Positions 1 to 8,993 are shown, counted from the stretch's first letter. The stretch: DNA of 64,000 bases from Bacteroidota bacterium (GCA_018266395.1 JAFEAM010000012.1:295786-359785); one strand, 5' to 3'. Made by a program: numbers and translations. Notes: generated by a model not told the origin, from the sequence alone.

Positions 1-48
1 CAGGATCGGTTTTTTTCTTGCCTCAGGCATTAAACTGATATCGGCCAT
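1..48 (-). CDS. Start of a gene running off the left edge
   Basis: An ATG at 48-46 opens a minus-strand frame that stays open to base 1; its 16 visible residues begin MADISLMPEARK. That is too little to assign a family. A TAnnTTTG promoter element at 105-98 on the same strand, about 50 bases upstream, supports a real gene start. The gene is divergent from the sigma factor gene at 304. Confidence 0.35.
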   Translation of the reverse strand, partial: MADISLMPEARKKPIL

Positions 49-97
49 ATTTGGTAAACGGGATGGGGCATGTAATAATTCCCTGGCTCCCGGGCTG

Positions 98-105
98 CAA
101 AGGTA
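98..105 (-). promoter_or_regulatory. -7 element TACCTTTG for the left-edge gene
   Basis: TACCTTTG reads on the minus strand, matching the Bacteroidota -7 consensus TAnnTTTG. No TTG lies 19-21 bases upstream, so only half the promoter is recognisable. The implied transcript would begin near 91. The rest of 49-303 contains nothing else I can name. Confidence 0.35.
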
Positions 106-287
106 AGGCGAAACAGGGGGAAAAGGCCCTTTGATTTTAAGCAGGTAGTGGCTAATTACCTCGAAACCAATCCATTTGACCCGCAAAAAGGCATCAATGC
201 TAAAATGAGGTTCAAAAATGGCTCAGATGGCCAAATTTGACTTGTAATAGGAGGAGTAGTTAAAAAGAGTAACATTGTCATTTTGAC

Positions 288-295
288 TACCTTTG
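288..295 (+). promoter_or_regulatory. Possible -7 element TACCTTTG before the sigma gene
   Basis: TACCTTTG matches TAnnTTTG and ends 8 bases before the ATG at 304. If used, the transcript would be nearly leaderless. No TTG is found at the expected -33 position, so this is a weak call. Confidence 0.2.
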
Positions 296-303
296 TTAAT
301 TAT

Positions 304-912
304 ATGGATCACGCCCAGGCCATTGCACTGTACAAACCGCTGCTTCATCGCATAGCATACAATATTGTGCGCTGCAAAGAGGATGCGGAGGATATTGTGC
401 AGGAGACTTTTGAAAAATGGCTGAGTATCGAAACAGATATCCAGAATACGAAAGCCTATCTGATCCAGTCTGTGCGCAACAACTGCATCAACCACCTGAA
501 TTCGTTGAAGCGGAAGAAGCAGGAATACCTGGAATCCATTGATCTTTCTGAGCTGTTGACAAGAGTAAAGGAAACCAACTTTGCCCACCTGGATTTGGAG
601 GCCGAATTGCAGAATGCATTCCGGATCATGCAAACCAAACTTGAGCCCATGGAAAGGGCCGTGATTGTGCTCAAAGAGGCTTTTGATTTCGATTATGACA
701 CCCTCCAGGCCACACTGGACAAGAAAAAGGACCATCTCCGACAGTTATTGAGCAGGGCAAAGAAGAAGCTGAGTGAAGAAACCTCCCGCATTCACCTGGA
801 CCTGCCAGATACAACAGCGCTGATGGAGAAGTTTCGCCATGCCTGCTCCATGGATAATGCAGGGGAGATCATTCACCAGTTGAAGCAAGACATCGCCAGC
901 CGGAAAAAATAG
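304..912 (+). CDS. Sigma-70 family (ECF-like) RNA polymerase sigma factor
   Basis: A 202-residue protein. The N-terminal part has a sigma region 2 pattern (about residues 10-75): KEDAEDIVQETFEKW, then a tryptophan-less DNA-melting segment ending VRNNCINHLNSLKRKK. Residues 100-145 fit region 4 (LEPMERAVIVLKEAF, then a helix-turn-helix ending RQLLSRAKKKL). A C-terminal extension of about 50 residues follows, as in several ECF groups with regulatory tails. The ATG at 304 is preferred; a TTG at 283 would add seven residues but overlaps a possible -7 element. No anti-sigma gene is adjacent, so its signal is unknown. Confidence 0.8.
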   Translation: MDHAQAIALYKPLLHRIAYNIVRCKEDAEDIVQETFEKWLSIETDIQNTKAYLIQSVRNNCINHLNSLKRKKQEYLESIDLSELLTRVKETNFAHLDLEAELQNAFRIMQTKLEPMERAVIVLKEAFDFDYDTLQATLDKKKDHLRQLLSRAKKKLSEETSRIHLDLPDTTALMEKFRHACSMDNAGEIIHQLKQDIASRKK

Positions 913-993
913 CCTAACCGGCTGATCCCTGAAATTCTTTTGGCCCAATCTGTCACAAACCTCCATTTGCATTGTCTTACACTCAATTGGCCC

Positions 994-1009
994 AAAAAAG
1001 GCCTTTTTT
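994..1009. repeat. Perfect 16-bp palindrome A6GGCCT6
   Basis: AAAAAAGGCCTTTTTT lies 22 bases before the desaturase start and 82 bases after the sigma factor stop. The GC part of the stem is only four pairs, so it is a poor terminator; it may be a weak terminator or an A-tract bend. Confidence 0.3.
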
Positions 1010-1030
1010 ATGACCTAAACTTAACTTTTC

Positions 1031-1798
1031 ATGTTAGCCATTCTTTGCTTTTTTGCCGCGCACTGGTATCTGTCCCTGTTCTTCCAGACATTTTTTCTCC
1101 ATCGCTACGCCGCCCACCATGCATTTACCATGAGCAAGACCACGGAAAAGGTCTTCTATGTTCTGACATGGATATTTCAGGGATCTAACTACCTCAGCGC
1201 TTACGGTTACGGGGTGATGCACCGCATGCACCATGCCTTTGCGGATACTGAAAATGATCCTCATTCCCCGAAATATGATGAGACCATCTGGAACATGATG
1301 TGGAAGACTAAGACCATCTATTCTGCTATAGCAAACGGGAGGATGGTTCCGGAAAAAAGATTCACGGAAGGTGTACCCAACTGGTCGACTTTTGATCGCA
1401 TAGCGCGCTCGTGGCCATCCAGATTATTCTGGGGTGCATTATATGTTTTGTTCTACCTCAATTTTGCAACCAGCTGGTGGATGTTCCTTCTCCTGCCGGT
1501 TCATTTTCTCATGAGCCCCATCCATGGTGCCATCATAAACTGGTTCGCTCATAAATACGGATACCGCAACTTTGAAGTGGGAGATACAAGCAGAAACTTC
1601 CTGCCCTTTGATTTTCTGATGATGGGCGAGAGCTACCATAATAATCACCACAAGCACGGAACACGTCCAAACTTTGGAGTGCGTTGGCATGAGATCGATC
1701 CGACCTATCAGGTCATTCGTGTTCTGGACAAACTTGGGATCATTCAGGTGAATAAGCAAAAAGAATTAACGCAGGAGGCCATAAGAAAAGCAGCCTGA
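1031..1798 (+). CDS. Membrane fatty acid (acyl-CoA) desaturase
   Basis: Di-iron membrane desaturase of 255 residues that introduces a double bond into acyl chains. The three histidine boxes are intact: HRYAAHH (24-30), HRMHH (64-68) and HNNHH (203-207), in the order typical of the delta-9/stearoyl-CoA type. Hydrophobic stretches at about 2-23 and 135-165 are the membrane hairpins. NxxxH-type and GxxxHxxxH side motifs are also visible (HGAIINWFAHKYG, 165-177). It stands alone between the sigma factor and a clear terminator. The likely role is membrane fluidity adjustment; the substrate and regiospecificity cannot be read from sequence. Confidence 0.88.
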   Translation: MLAILCFFAAHWYLSLFFQTFFLHRYAAHHAFTMSKTTEKVFYVLTWIFQGSNYLSAYGYGVMHRMHHAFADTENDPHSPKYDETIWNMMWKTKTIYSAIANGRMVPEKRFTEGVPNWSTFDRIARSWPSRLFWGALYVLFYLNFATSWWMFLLLPVHFLMSPIHGAIINWFAHKYGYRNFEVGDTSRNFLPFDFLMMGESYHNNHHKHGTRPNFGVRWHEIDPTYQVIRVLDKLGIIQVNKQKELTQEAIRKAA

Positions 1799-1825
1799 AA
1801 TACCCGATACATTTTTATCATGGAC

Positions 1826-1852
1826 CCCCGCACCTGCGGGGTTTCTTTTTTC
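1826..1852 (+). terminator. Rho-independent terminator after the desaturase
   Basis: CCCCGC (1826-1831) pairs with GCGGGG (1836-1841) around the loop ACCT, followed by TTTCTTTTTT. Six GC pairs plus a U tract, 28 bases after the stop codon. Confidence 0.85.
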
Positions 1853-1955
1853 TGCGACTATGCTCTTTTCATTGATTTAATACAAGTACGGACTACCTGA
1901 ATGCCTGTGACCATAGATAATGTCCAAGGCAAATGCATTGGACGAGTAGGGATCG

Positions 1956-1986
1956 TTGCCCATTAGGCCGCCACCCGTTACATTCG
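1956..1986 (+). promoter_or_regulatory. Promoter TTG-N20-TACATTCG for the prolyl oligopeptidase
   Basis: TTG at 1956-1958, a 20-base spacer, then TACATTCG at 1979-1986, one mismatch from TAnnTTTG. The start codon at 2005 lies 18 bases after the element. The spacing matches the consensus closely. Confidence 0.45.
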
Positions 1987-2004
1987 TCATCCCAATCCAA
2001 GCCT

Positions 2005-4143
2005 ATGAAATTAATTTCCTTAGCGTTTGCAGGATCCTTGCTGATCCTTTCCTGTTCCACCAACCCGGAACAGGCTGCCGTTTCGAAATACCCGTCAACC
2101 GAGAAAGACGGAACCGTAGATACGCTTTTCGGCACACCGGTGGCCGACCCATACCGGTGGCTTGAAAACGACACATCGAAGAAGACTGCTGCCTGGGTGG
2201 CTGCAGAAAATGATGTCACTTTTGCTTACCTGAAGAGTATTCCCTTCCGAGAGGATATCCGCAAGCGCCTGGATGAGGTTCAGAATTATGAGAGACTTTC
2301 CTCTCCGCACAAGGAGGGCGATTACTACTATTATTCAAAGAACTCGGGGCTGCAGAACCATAATGTGCAGTATCGCAAGAAGGGCGAAAACGGAACGGAG
2401 GAAGTGTTTCTGGACCCCAACACTTTTTCCAAAGACGGCACAACGGCATTGGCGGGCATGTCATTTACCAACGATGGTTCACTGCTTGCATTGCTCATCC
2501 AGGAAGGCGGATCAGACTGGCGGAAAGCAGTCATCCTGAAGGCATCAGACAAGAGTGTAGTTGGTGACACGCTGGTGGATCTGAAATTTACCGGCATTGC
2601 ATGGAAAGGGAATGAAGGCTTCTATTACAGCAGCTACGATAAACCGAAAGGCTCTGAACTCACTGCAAAGACCCAGTATCACAAGCTCTATTACCACAAA
2701 CTGGGAACCAGTCAGAAGTCCGATGAATTTGTTTTTGGCGGAGACAAGACGCCCCGACGGTACATCGGTGCAGGCCTTACCGAAGATGAGCGATTCCTGA
2801 TTGTTTCCGCTGCAACCAGCACTACCGGTAACGAACTTTATGTGCGCGACCTAAAAGATCCGAGAGGGAAACTTATGAATGTCGTTGGCAACTTCGACAA
2901 CAACCACGATGTGGTTACGAATGACGGCAGCACCCTTATTATTCAAACCAATCTCAATGCTCCAAACGGGAGACTAGTAGCAGTGGACGTCAAAAATCCG
3001 GCGTCTGATCACTGGAAGGACCTCGTGGCTGAAACCGAAAATGCCATTCAGGGAGTATCAACAGCAGGGGGCAAGCTTTTCATCAACTATCTGAAAAATG
3101 CAACCACCCTGGTGAAGCAATTTGACTACAAGGGCAAGCCTGAGCGAGAGATCAAGTTGCCGGAAATCGGATCTGCTTTTGGGTTTGGGGGCAGGTTGTC
3201 GGAAAAAGAAGTCTACTATTCCTTCAGCTCGTTCACGATGCCGCCTTCCATATACAAATACAATATTTCCACCGGTGAATCCAGCCTGTACGCACAACCA
3301 AAGGTTGACTTCCAGCCTTCAAATTACGAAACAAAGCAGGTTTTCTATAGCAGCAAGGATGGCACCAAAATCCCCATGTTCATCGTGCACAAGAAGGGGA
3401 TTGAACTGAATGGAAAGAACCCGACCTGGCTGTATGCCTATGGTGGCTTTGGCATCAGCCTGACGCCAGGATTCAGCACTTCCAGGATTGTGTGGCTGGA
3501 AAACGGCGGTGTATTTGCACAGCCCAATCTTCGCGGGGGAGGAGAATACGGAGAGAAATGGCATGACGCCGGTCGGCTGATGAACAAGCAGAATGTCTTC
3601 GACGACTTCATAGCCGCAGGTGAATATCTGATAAAGGAGAAGTATACGTCCAGTCAATACCTTGCAGTAGTAGGCGGCTCCAACGGCGGGTTACTGGTGG
3701 GTGCCACCATGACACAGCGACCGGATCTGATGAAAGTGGCTCTTCCTGCCGTGGGCGTGATGGACATGCTTCGCTATCACAAATTCACGGCTGGTGCGGG
3801 CTGGAAGTATGACTATGGCACAGCCGAGGATTCAAAGGAGATGTTTGAGTATCTGCGTAAATATTCCCCGCTTCATGCATTGAAGCCTGGCACGACTTAC
3901 CCTGCCACCCTGGTGACGACAGCAGATCACGATGATCGTGTGGTTCCCTCCCACTCTTTCAAGTTTGCAGCCACATTGCAGGAAGATAACACGGGAAATA
4001 ATCCGGTGCTGATACGCATAGATACCAAGTCAGGTCATGGATCATCCAACCTGTCCAAGGCCTTGGATGTGGCTGCAGATCAGTTTGCTTTCACCTGGTA
4101 TAACATGGGGGTCATTCCCTCCAACGTGAAGAAGAAAATGTAA
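2005..4143 (+). CDS. Prolyl oligopeptidase (S9A), lipoprotein
   Basis: A 712-residue serine peptidase cleaving after proline in short peptides. Residues 1-17 are a lipoprotein signal ending LLILSC (Cys17), so the enzyme is probably membrane-anchored in the periplasm. Residues of about 30-430 are the propeller that gates the active site; the C-terminal alpha/beta hydrolase carries Ser559 (GGSNGG), Asp643 in DHDDRVVP and His678 (SGHGSS). Arg645 matches the substrate-binding arginine of the porcine enzyme. The start at 2005 is preferred over an upstream in-frame ATG at 1933 because only it gives a signal peptide. Length matches the family. Confidence 0.95.
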   Translation: MKLISLAFAGSLLILSCSTNPEQAAVSKYPSTEKDGTVDTLFGTPVADPYRWLENDTSKKTAAWVAAENDVTFAYLKSIPFREDIRKRLDEVQNYERLSSPHKEGDYYYYSKNSGLQNHNVQYRKKGENGTEEVFLDPNTFSKDGTTALAGMSFTNDGSLLALLIQEGGSDWRKAVILKASDKSVVGDTLVDLKFTGIAWKGNEGFYYSSYDKPKGSELTAKTQYHKLYYHKLGTSQKSDEFVFGGDKTPRRYIGAGLTEDERFLIVSAATSTTGNELYVRDLKDPRGKLMNVVGNFDNNHDVVTNDGSTLIIQTNLNAPNGRLVAVDVKNPASDHWKDLVAETENAIQGVSTAGGKLFINYLKNATTLVKQFDYKGKPEREIKLPEIGSAFGFGGRLSEKEVYYSFSSFTMPPSIYKYNISTGESSLYAQPKVDFQPSNYETKQVFYSSKDGTKIPMFIVHKKGIELNGKNPTWLYAYGGFGISLTPGFSTSRIVWLENGGVFAQPNLRGGGEYGEKWHDAGRLMNKQNVFDDFIAAGEYLIKEKYTSSQYLAVVGGSNGGLLVGATMTQRPDLMKVALPAVGVMDMLRYHKFTAGAGWKYDYGTAEDSKEMFEYLRKYSPLHALKPGTTYPATLVTTADHDDRVVPSHSFKFAATLQEDNTGNNPVLIRIDTKSGHGSSNLSKALDVAADQFAFTWYNMGVIPSNVKKKM

Positions 4144-4151
4144 CTGCATCG

Positions 4152-4637
4152 GTGAGAAAGAAAATCCATATCCGGGAAGGAAGGAAAGAAGATCTTCCGC
4201 GCGTACTGGAGTTGATCAGGGAGCTTGCGGAATATGAGCGTGCCCCTCATGAAGTCACCAATACGGTCGAAAAAATGCAGAACGACGGCTTTGGTTCCCA
4301 TCCTGTATTCGGCTTCTTCGTGGCGGAAAATCAGCAGGGCATCATTGGCATTTCACTTTACTACTGGCGGTACTCCACGTGGAAGGGGAAGCGCCTTTAC
4401 CTGGAGGACATCATTGTGACTGAAAAGGAAAGAGGCGCCGGAGTAGGCAGTCAGCTCTTCGAACGAACCATTGCCTTTGGCCTTGAACAGGATTGCAGCG
4501 GAATGATGTGGCAGGTGCTGGATTGGAACAAACCCGCCATCAATTTCTATCGCAAGTACGGGACTCACTTCGACGGTGAATGGACAAATTGTACTCTGGA
4601 GCGATCCCAGATGGAGGAACTGGCCCGGAGTTTCTGA
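4152..4637 (+). CDS. GNAT N-acetyltransferase, diamine acetyltransferase-like
   Basis: Acetyl-CoA-dependent N-acetyltransferase of 161 residues starting at GTG 4152, eight bases after the peptidase stop, so probably co-transcribed. The acetyl-CoA loop reads ERGAGVGSQLF. The segment YYWRYSTWKGKRLYLEDI is characteristic of the spermidine/spermine acetyltransferase subgroup, which also includes thialysine acetyltransferases. NKPAINFYRKYG is the usual C-terminal GNAT motif. A polyamine or lysine-like amine is the likely substrate by family, not shown here. Confidence 0.85.
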   Translation: MRKKIHIREGRKEDLPRVLELIRELAEYERAPHEVTNTVEKMQNDGFGSHPVFGFFVAENQQGIIGISLYYWRYSTWKGKRLYLEDIIVTEKERGAGVGSQLFERTIAFGLEQDCSGMMWQVLDWNKPAINFYRKYGTHFDGEWTNCTLERSQMEELARSF

Positions 4638-4643
4638 ATGGGT

Positions 4644-5495
4644 TCAAAAGACCTTTCTGGATCCGTTCTTATCTATGCGTTCCAGCCGAACCCTGTTCGC
4701 TACATCACTTTCCAGTATCCAGAGCAGACCGTTTGCGTCAATTAATCCCCCGGAAGGAGCCCAGGGAGATGAGATATTGATGGGCTCAAGTTCCCAGCCT
4801 TCTTTGCTAAACTTTTTTATCTGGCGATTGCTGTAGACCGCGACATACAAATTGCCCTGCGGGTCGTCCCATACACCCATCACTGAATTCTGATTCTCAG
4901 CATTGGAAACAGTTATTGTCGGATCAGCAACATTCGTGGCAATTGTTTCGATGTGTCCTTGTTCATTGATCTTGCATACAGTTTGAAAATCAACAAGGAG
5001 TATTTCTCCCCTGGGTGTGGATTTCATCCATCGGATATTATGGAAACACTTGTCCCCGATTATTTCTCGGTTTTGGCCTGGGGAGATTCGACTAATCGTC
5101 TGGCATTTTTCGTTTCGTTCAGCCCAATACATTTTCCCCTCGCGGTCCCTTACGAAACTATAGTCCTTCATAAACCCTTTGGTTTCGGGTATTACCTTCT
5201 CAACCTGCCCTCCAAGGTTCAATTTCCAGACATAATAACCCCAAGAGCGCTCACGTTCGCTGTACCACAGATGTTCTCCAAATAGATTGTCCTGATCATC
5301 CAGGTATAATTCGTGGGTATGGACATTTGGAACGACCACCGTTTTATTACCTGCAGGGTCTAATTTCAATACCTGTTTAAGATCTGTATAATAGATATTT
5401 CCCCTGCTGTCCTGAACGATGCCTATCCCCGGATGGGCATGGGCCAGTTGCAGCAGCAACAATGCCTGCATCATGACGAGAAGTCCGGCTTTCAT
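4644..5495 (-). CDS. Secreted NHL/SMP-30-like beta-propeller protein
   Basis: A 283-residue protein beginning with a Sec signal (MKAGLLVMMQALLLLQLAHA). The mature part contains repeated strands of the type DSRGNIYYTD, DDQDNLFGE, DREGKMYWAE, DDPQGNLYVAVY and DANGLLWILE spaced about 45-60 residues apart, the pattern of an NHL or SMP-30/gluconolactonase-like propeller. No catalytic metal site is certain. The ATG at 5495 is chosen over TTG 5513, which adds six residues ahead of the signal. It converges with the acetyltransferase gene, six bases apart. The function is unknown, probably periplasmic binding or hydrolysis. Confidence 0.65.
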   Translation of the reverse strand: MKAGLLVMMQALLLLQLAHAHPGIGIVQDSRGNIYYTDLKQVLKLDPAGNKTVVVPNVHTHELYLDDQDNLFGEHLWYSERERSWGYYVWKLNLGGQVEKVIPETKGFMKDYSFVRDREGKMYWAERNEKCQTISRISPGQNREIIGDKCFHNIRWMKSTPRGEILLVDFQTVCKINEQGHIETIATNVADPTITVSNAENQNSVMGVWDDPQGNLYVAVYSNRQIKKFSKEGWELEPINISSPWAPSGGLIDANGLLWILESDVANRVRLERIDKNGSRKVF

Positions 5496-5716
5496 ACTTT
5501 CAATGGTCTTCAATATTCATTCCAGGGATATTGTAACGGTTACGGGATCAAACGTCATTGCGGTCCTTGTTGAAATTGCATCGGTTCGCACGGGCCACCC
5601 ACTTGGCCCTGGGCAGTCTGCGTATGGAGTATGTTTGATAGGAATAATACTGCAATGATTTCCCCCGTGTCGCATAAGGCATTATACGGCATTTGAGGGA
5701 ACTCTGTTAACAGGAA
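5496..5716. other. Intergenic region with two inverted repeats
   Basis: No gene seen. GTAAC-G-GTTAC at 5533-5543 lies 38 bases upstream of the propeller gene and could be an operator. GGGCCA-CCCACT-TGGCCC at 5592-5609 is a stable hairpin without a U tract on either strand, possibly the end of the DUF4286 transcript. No TAnnTTTG element was found. Confidence 0.35.
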
Positions 5717-6016
5717 TCAGACCTCCTGGAGCAGCGTGCGGAAGGACACCACTTTTGAACCGAATTTCTTCTGGACATCCTCCCTCAGTTTGGGGGCGAA
5801 CTGGTCAAGGTAAGCTTCGAGTTGGTCCAGCGACCTTGCAGCGTACTGAACGGCATAGGAAATCGAGTCTTCTTCAGCGCTCAATACTTTGTAGATCCTG
5901 AAGGAAACAAACATCTGGGTTTTCATCACCTCAGGAATATGGGTCTCCTTCATCCAGGCAAGCCATTCCTGCTCGATATCTTTATCTACGCCGGAAGTGA
6001 CGTTGTAAATCAGCAT
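5717..6016 (-). CDS. DUF4286 family protein
   Basis: A 99-residue cytoplasmic protein matching DUF4286, a small Bacteroidota family with a dimeric alpha/beta-barrel-like look. The family pattern is clear: MLIYNVTSGVD, then EQEWLAWMKETHIPEV and a closing FGSKVVSFRTLL. Full length compared with relatives. Function is not known. It stands alone, with a 76-base gap to the transporter gene upstream on the same strand. Confidence 0.8.
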   Translation of the reverse strand: MLIYNVTSGVDKDIEQEWLAWMKETHIPEVMKTQMFVSFRIYKVLSAEEDSISYAVQYAARSLDQLEAYLDQFAPKLREDVQKKFGSKVVSFRTLLQEV

Positions 6017-6092
6017 GGCATTGATTTAGTAACTGGATATTGATTTTTGAAACTGCAAGCTACGATATACAAGTTCAAGTAACCTGGAATCA

Positions 6093-6965
6093 TCATGCAT
6101 ACCTCTTTTGCTGACCCAGGAGCAGAGCAGCAAAAACGATGGCAGTACCAACAAAAGTGTAGCCTGTAAAGGGCTCATCGAGCAATACGGATGCCAGCGC
6201 AAGTCCGAATACGGGGCATACATACAACCAAAGTGAGGCTTTTACTGCATCGATCTTAAGCAGATACAGCCATAACTGTACCGCACCAATAGAAACAGGA
6301 ATAACCAGCCACAGGACTGAGAACCAGAAACGGTCATCAAATTGATTTGCCTTGGTATGCAAGAGGAATGCGACGGGGATGAGAAGTATCCCGCCGATCA
6401 GGACTTGCCAGCCATTTACTGCAGTTCTCGAAAGTTTCCAGGGAATAGTGGCATAGTACACAGCACCGACGGAATAGGCCACCATACAGCTTGCCAGCAT
6501 AAGCAAACCAACGGGCGTTGCATAACTGTGAACCAAAAGAGGGTAAGAAGCAACAGAAACGCCGGCCATTCCCAACAACAAACTCACCCATTCAATTCTT
6601 GCAATTGGCCTTTTGGTCCAAAATGCGGTGATAACGGAAATCATAAGTGGGTTAAGTGCAAGTGCGATCGAAGTGATTCCTGCTGTTACTTCGCTGAGCG
6701 CAACGATGAAGATGCCCAGGTACAGTGTTGTATTTAATGCGCCGAAAATAGTGACATGACCCCACTCGCTCCCCCTTGGCAACCGGTCCTTTTGAATCAC
6801 CAGCGAATAACCAAGGAGTAATATTCCGGCAAGAATAAACCTGACCACAAAGAGAACAAGACCTTCCGCTGATTGCAAACCTATCTTGCCCATTGAAGAG
6901 GCAGACGCCCACAAAACTGCAAACAGGAAACCGGTGAGGAAGTATTGAACGGGCTGTGTGCTCAC
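6093..6965 (-). CDS. EamA/DMT family transporter
   Basis: A ten-helix drug/metabolite exporter-type membrane protein of 290 residues with two EamA repeats (about 5-140 and 150-285). Proline- and glycine-rich helix ends (LDEPFTGYTFVGTAIVFAALLLG) mark the second repeat. I take GTG 6965 as the start because it overlaps the preceding stop codon as GTGA, which suggests translational coupling; an ATG at 7010 would add 15 non-hydrophobic residues. It is the third gene of the run with the oxidoreductase and DUF1080 genes. Substrate unknown. Confidence 0.85.
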   Translation of the reverse strand: MSTQPVQYFLTGFLFAVLWASASSMGKIGLQSAEGLVLFVVRFILAGILLLGYSLVIQKDRLPRGSEWGHVTIFGALNTTLYLGIFIVALSEVTAGITSIALALNPLMISVITAFWTKRPIARIEWVSLLLGMAGVSVASYPLLVHSYATPVGLLMLASCMVAYSVGAVYYATIPWKLSRTAVNGWQVLIGGILLIPVAFLLHTKANQFDDRFWFSVLWLVIPVSIGAVQLWLYLLKIDAVKASLWLYVCPVFGLALASVLLDEPFTGYTFVGTAIVFAALLLGQQKRYA

Positions 6966-7795
6966 TGTCGTTCCGTTAGGTTGGATGGAATTCCATTTAT
7001 GGACTCCCATTCAATCCCCCGGAAAAATATCTCACACCCTTCAGATTGAATCTGGAACTTCCCCTTCTTCAAAGGTCTTTTGCCAATGCTGTCCACTTGG
7101 GCTGAGTGATATAGCCGCATCACCACTTCACCGTTCAGCATATGCACACTTGAATCGCCGTAGCAATAAAGGTCCAGCTGATTCCATTCGCCGTGGGGCT
7201 TTTCAATATCCCTGGATTTGATGCACCTCCTTCCTTGCGGACTCTTCTCATTAAAGGTCAGAAGACTTCCGGAAGAACTATACACCCATTCACCTTTTTC
7301 ATTTTGCACAGAAGGGATGTCGAAGGAGCCGCCTGCCACACCCCAATAGTCGCCGCAATCGGTTTCCTGTATTTGAAATTCCTGAGATCGCATCCATGAA
7401 CCGGCATCTGCGCCATGGGGCCCAACCGCATGGTAGAGAAGACCGCTGTCCCTTTTTCTGTCCTTGAATGCCGTTGTTTTAGCTTCGCCCCATTTGAACT
7501 GTAGCTTGAGATGATAGTTGCTGAACTCTCCGACGGTGGACAATCCGCCGAAGGTTTCGCCGGATACCCTGATGCAGGGAGATCCATCAACTGTAGCTAC
7601 AGAAAACACATGATTCGGATCATTATTGAGTCCCGGAGGAGGTGTTGTGTCGGAGGCAGCGCGGATATAAATGTCCCAGCCTGCGAGGCTCTTGCCGTCG
7701 AAAAGGGCGGTAGCTTGACGACTTTGGCACCCTGATACCGTCAACAGGATCAGGAGTGAAAGTGCGAGCGAGCCCATGGTACTATTCCGCCACAT
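6962..7795 (-). CDS. DUF1080 (3-keto-disaccharide hydrolase domain) lipoprotein
   Basis: A 277-residue protein with a lipoprotein signal (LTVSGC, Cys23) followed by one DUF1080 domain, a concanavalin-like fold found in sugar-processing secreted proteins of Bacteroidota. Diagnostic parts are LFDGKSLAGWDI, DSGLLYHAVGP, the SQEFQIQE segment and GKFQIQSEGCEIFFRGIEW near the end. Members hydrolyse 3-keto-disaccharides; activity here is inferred. The ATG at 7795 overlaps the upstream gene by 14 bases; ATG 7777, four bases after that stop, is an equally possible start. Confidence 0.85.
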   Translation of the reverse strand: MWRNSTMGSLALSLLILLTVSGCQSRQATALFDGKSLAGWDIYIRAASDTTPPPGLNNDPNHVFSVATVDGSPCIRVSGETFGGLSTVGEFSNYHLKLQFKWGEAKTTAFKDRKRDSGLLYHAVGPHGADAGSWMRSQEFQIQETDCGDYWGVAGGSFDIPSVQNEKGEWVYSSSGSLLTFNEKSPQGRRCIKSRDIEKPHGEWNQLDLYCYGDSSVHMLNGEVVMRLYHSAQVDSIGKRPLKKGKFQIQSEGCEIFFRGIEWESINGIPSNLTERQ

Positions 7796-8993
7796 AATCT
7801 TTAAGGTAATCAAAGTGTGGGGTCAGCTTGCCATCCCGAGCAATGGTACCGCGGGCAATAACACCTTCGGGATCATCCTGCAATAGGGGCCGCAAAACGC
7901 GGTCTATGAGATCTCTTCCAAACTCCTCTGAGGCGCTTCGGGGCAATTCACAGGGAAGGTTGTCGATCGCCATAACCGTGATGTGGTCTTTTCCGCTCAG
8001 CGGTGGCAATTCCTTGTCAGTGATAGGGTCGTAATCATACAAGGGATCTACGATTGAAGTGGCTCGCTTCGTGCTGGGAACCGACCCATTGATATCACAG
8101 GTGATGTCTGCAATTACACGGATGCGAAATGTTTTTTCCTTCATGTCCTGAAGCGTGAAAAGGGCCGGTGCTTTTGGATTCCAGTAAGCACCTGCCAGGA
8201 GAAGATCGGTAACCGCTGTAAAAGGCCTGAAGGTAGAGATATAATTCCCGGGGTACTTATGAAACTCATCCCTGTTGAAGGGACCACCTTCCTTTCGTAA
8301 GTGATAATCTGCGCTGTTCAGCTGAACGTAAACAGGATAATCGAAGGCCTTATTGAGGTAGTCTTCCGGGCTGACCTTTCGGATGCCCACCGTGTCGAGC
8401 GTTTCCATTGCTCCTTTGGCAACGCGACCCGCACCCGTGAGCAAAATCTTGACGGGTGGAAGCTTGACTTTCCTCAGCTCAAGCTTCAGGTCGTTGATGT
8501 CGAAGCATTCGCATGCCCTGCGCAGTTCAAACAGTCCGAAGCGCTTCCCATAAGTCCACAAACCATTGAAAGCACCGACGATCCCGGCATACCTGCCAAA
8601 TGCCACAATCCTGTTCCCCTGAATGTCGCGCAGTGCCTCGTAGTCAATCAGTCTGATTTTTTTTCTGAGTATTTCCTGCAGCAGTTTCCGGTTGTAGGGT
8701 TGTTTCTTCAACGTATGTGAAAAGAACAGATATGTCTTGCCGCCAATAAGATCCGGAATTTGCACCTCCTTGATACCCATTAGAATGTCGCACTTGCCCA
8801 TGTCATTGAGGATGGGGATATCCAGGCTGGCGTACTCTGCATCTGAAAAGCAACGTACTTCGCTGTGCTGGCAGACTACGCTTACATTGGGAAAAAGCTG
8901 AAGAATCTCCTGCACCTGTAGGGGCGTGAAAGGAACTCTTTTGTCGGGCGGAACTCGTCCTTCACGGACAAGTCCAATCGTAACTTTTGTCAT
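7782..8993 (-). CDS. NAD(P)-dependent oxidoreductase, alanine/saccharopine dehydrogenase-like
   Basis: A 403-residue protein of the AlaDH/PNT superfamily. The N-terminal half starts TIGLVREGRVPPDKRVPFTP, the lysine- and arginine-rich signature of saccharopine and alanine dehydrogenases; the NAD-binding half has GAGRVAKGA around residue 185. PLYDYDP and IDNLPCELPRSASEEFG near the end resemble fungal-type lysine-forming saccharopine dehydrogenase more than alanine dehydrogenase. It heads a run with the DUF1080 and EamA genes. A near-consensus element TACCTTCG at 9015-9008 is 15 bases upstream. Substrate unproven. Confidence 0.75.
   Translation of the reverse strand: MTKVTIGLVREGRVPPDKRVPFTPLQVQEILQLFPNVSVVCQHSEVRCFSDAEYASLDIPILNDMGKCDILMGIKEVQIPDLIGGKTYLFFSHTLKKQPYNRKLLQEILRKKIRLIDYEALRDIQGNRIVAFGRYAGIVGAFNGLWTYGKRFGLFELRRACECFDINDLKLELRKVKLPPVKILLTGAGRVAKGAMETLDTVGIRKVSPEDYLNKAFDYPVYVQLNSADYHLRKEGGPFNRDEFHKYPGNYISTFRPFTAVTDLLLAGAYWNPKAPALFTLQDMKEKTFRIRVIADITCDINGSVPSTKRATSIVDPLYDYDPITDKELPPLSGKDHITVMAIDNLPCELPRSASEEFGRDLIDRVLRPLLQDDPEGVIARGTIARDGKLTPHFDYLKDYVAE

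Noticed and set aside
5419-5658. Plus-strand open frame spanning the propeller start
   Set aside because: Overlaps a convincing secreted protein gene in the opposite direction and has no initiation or family support.
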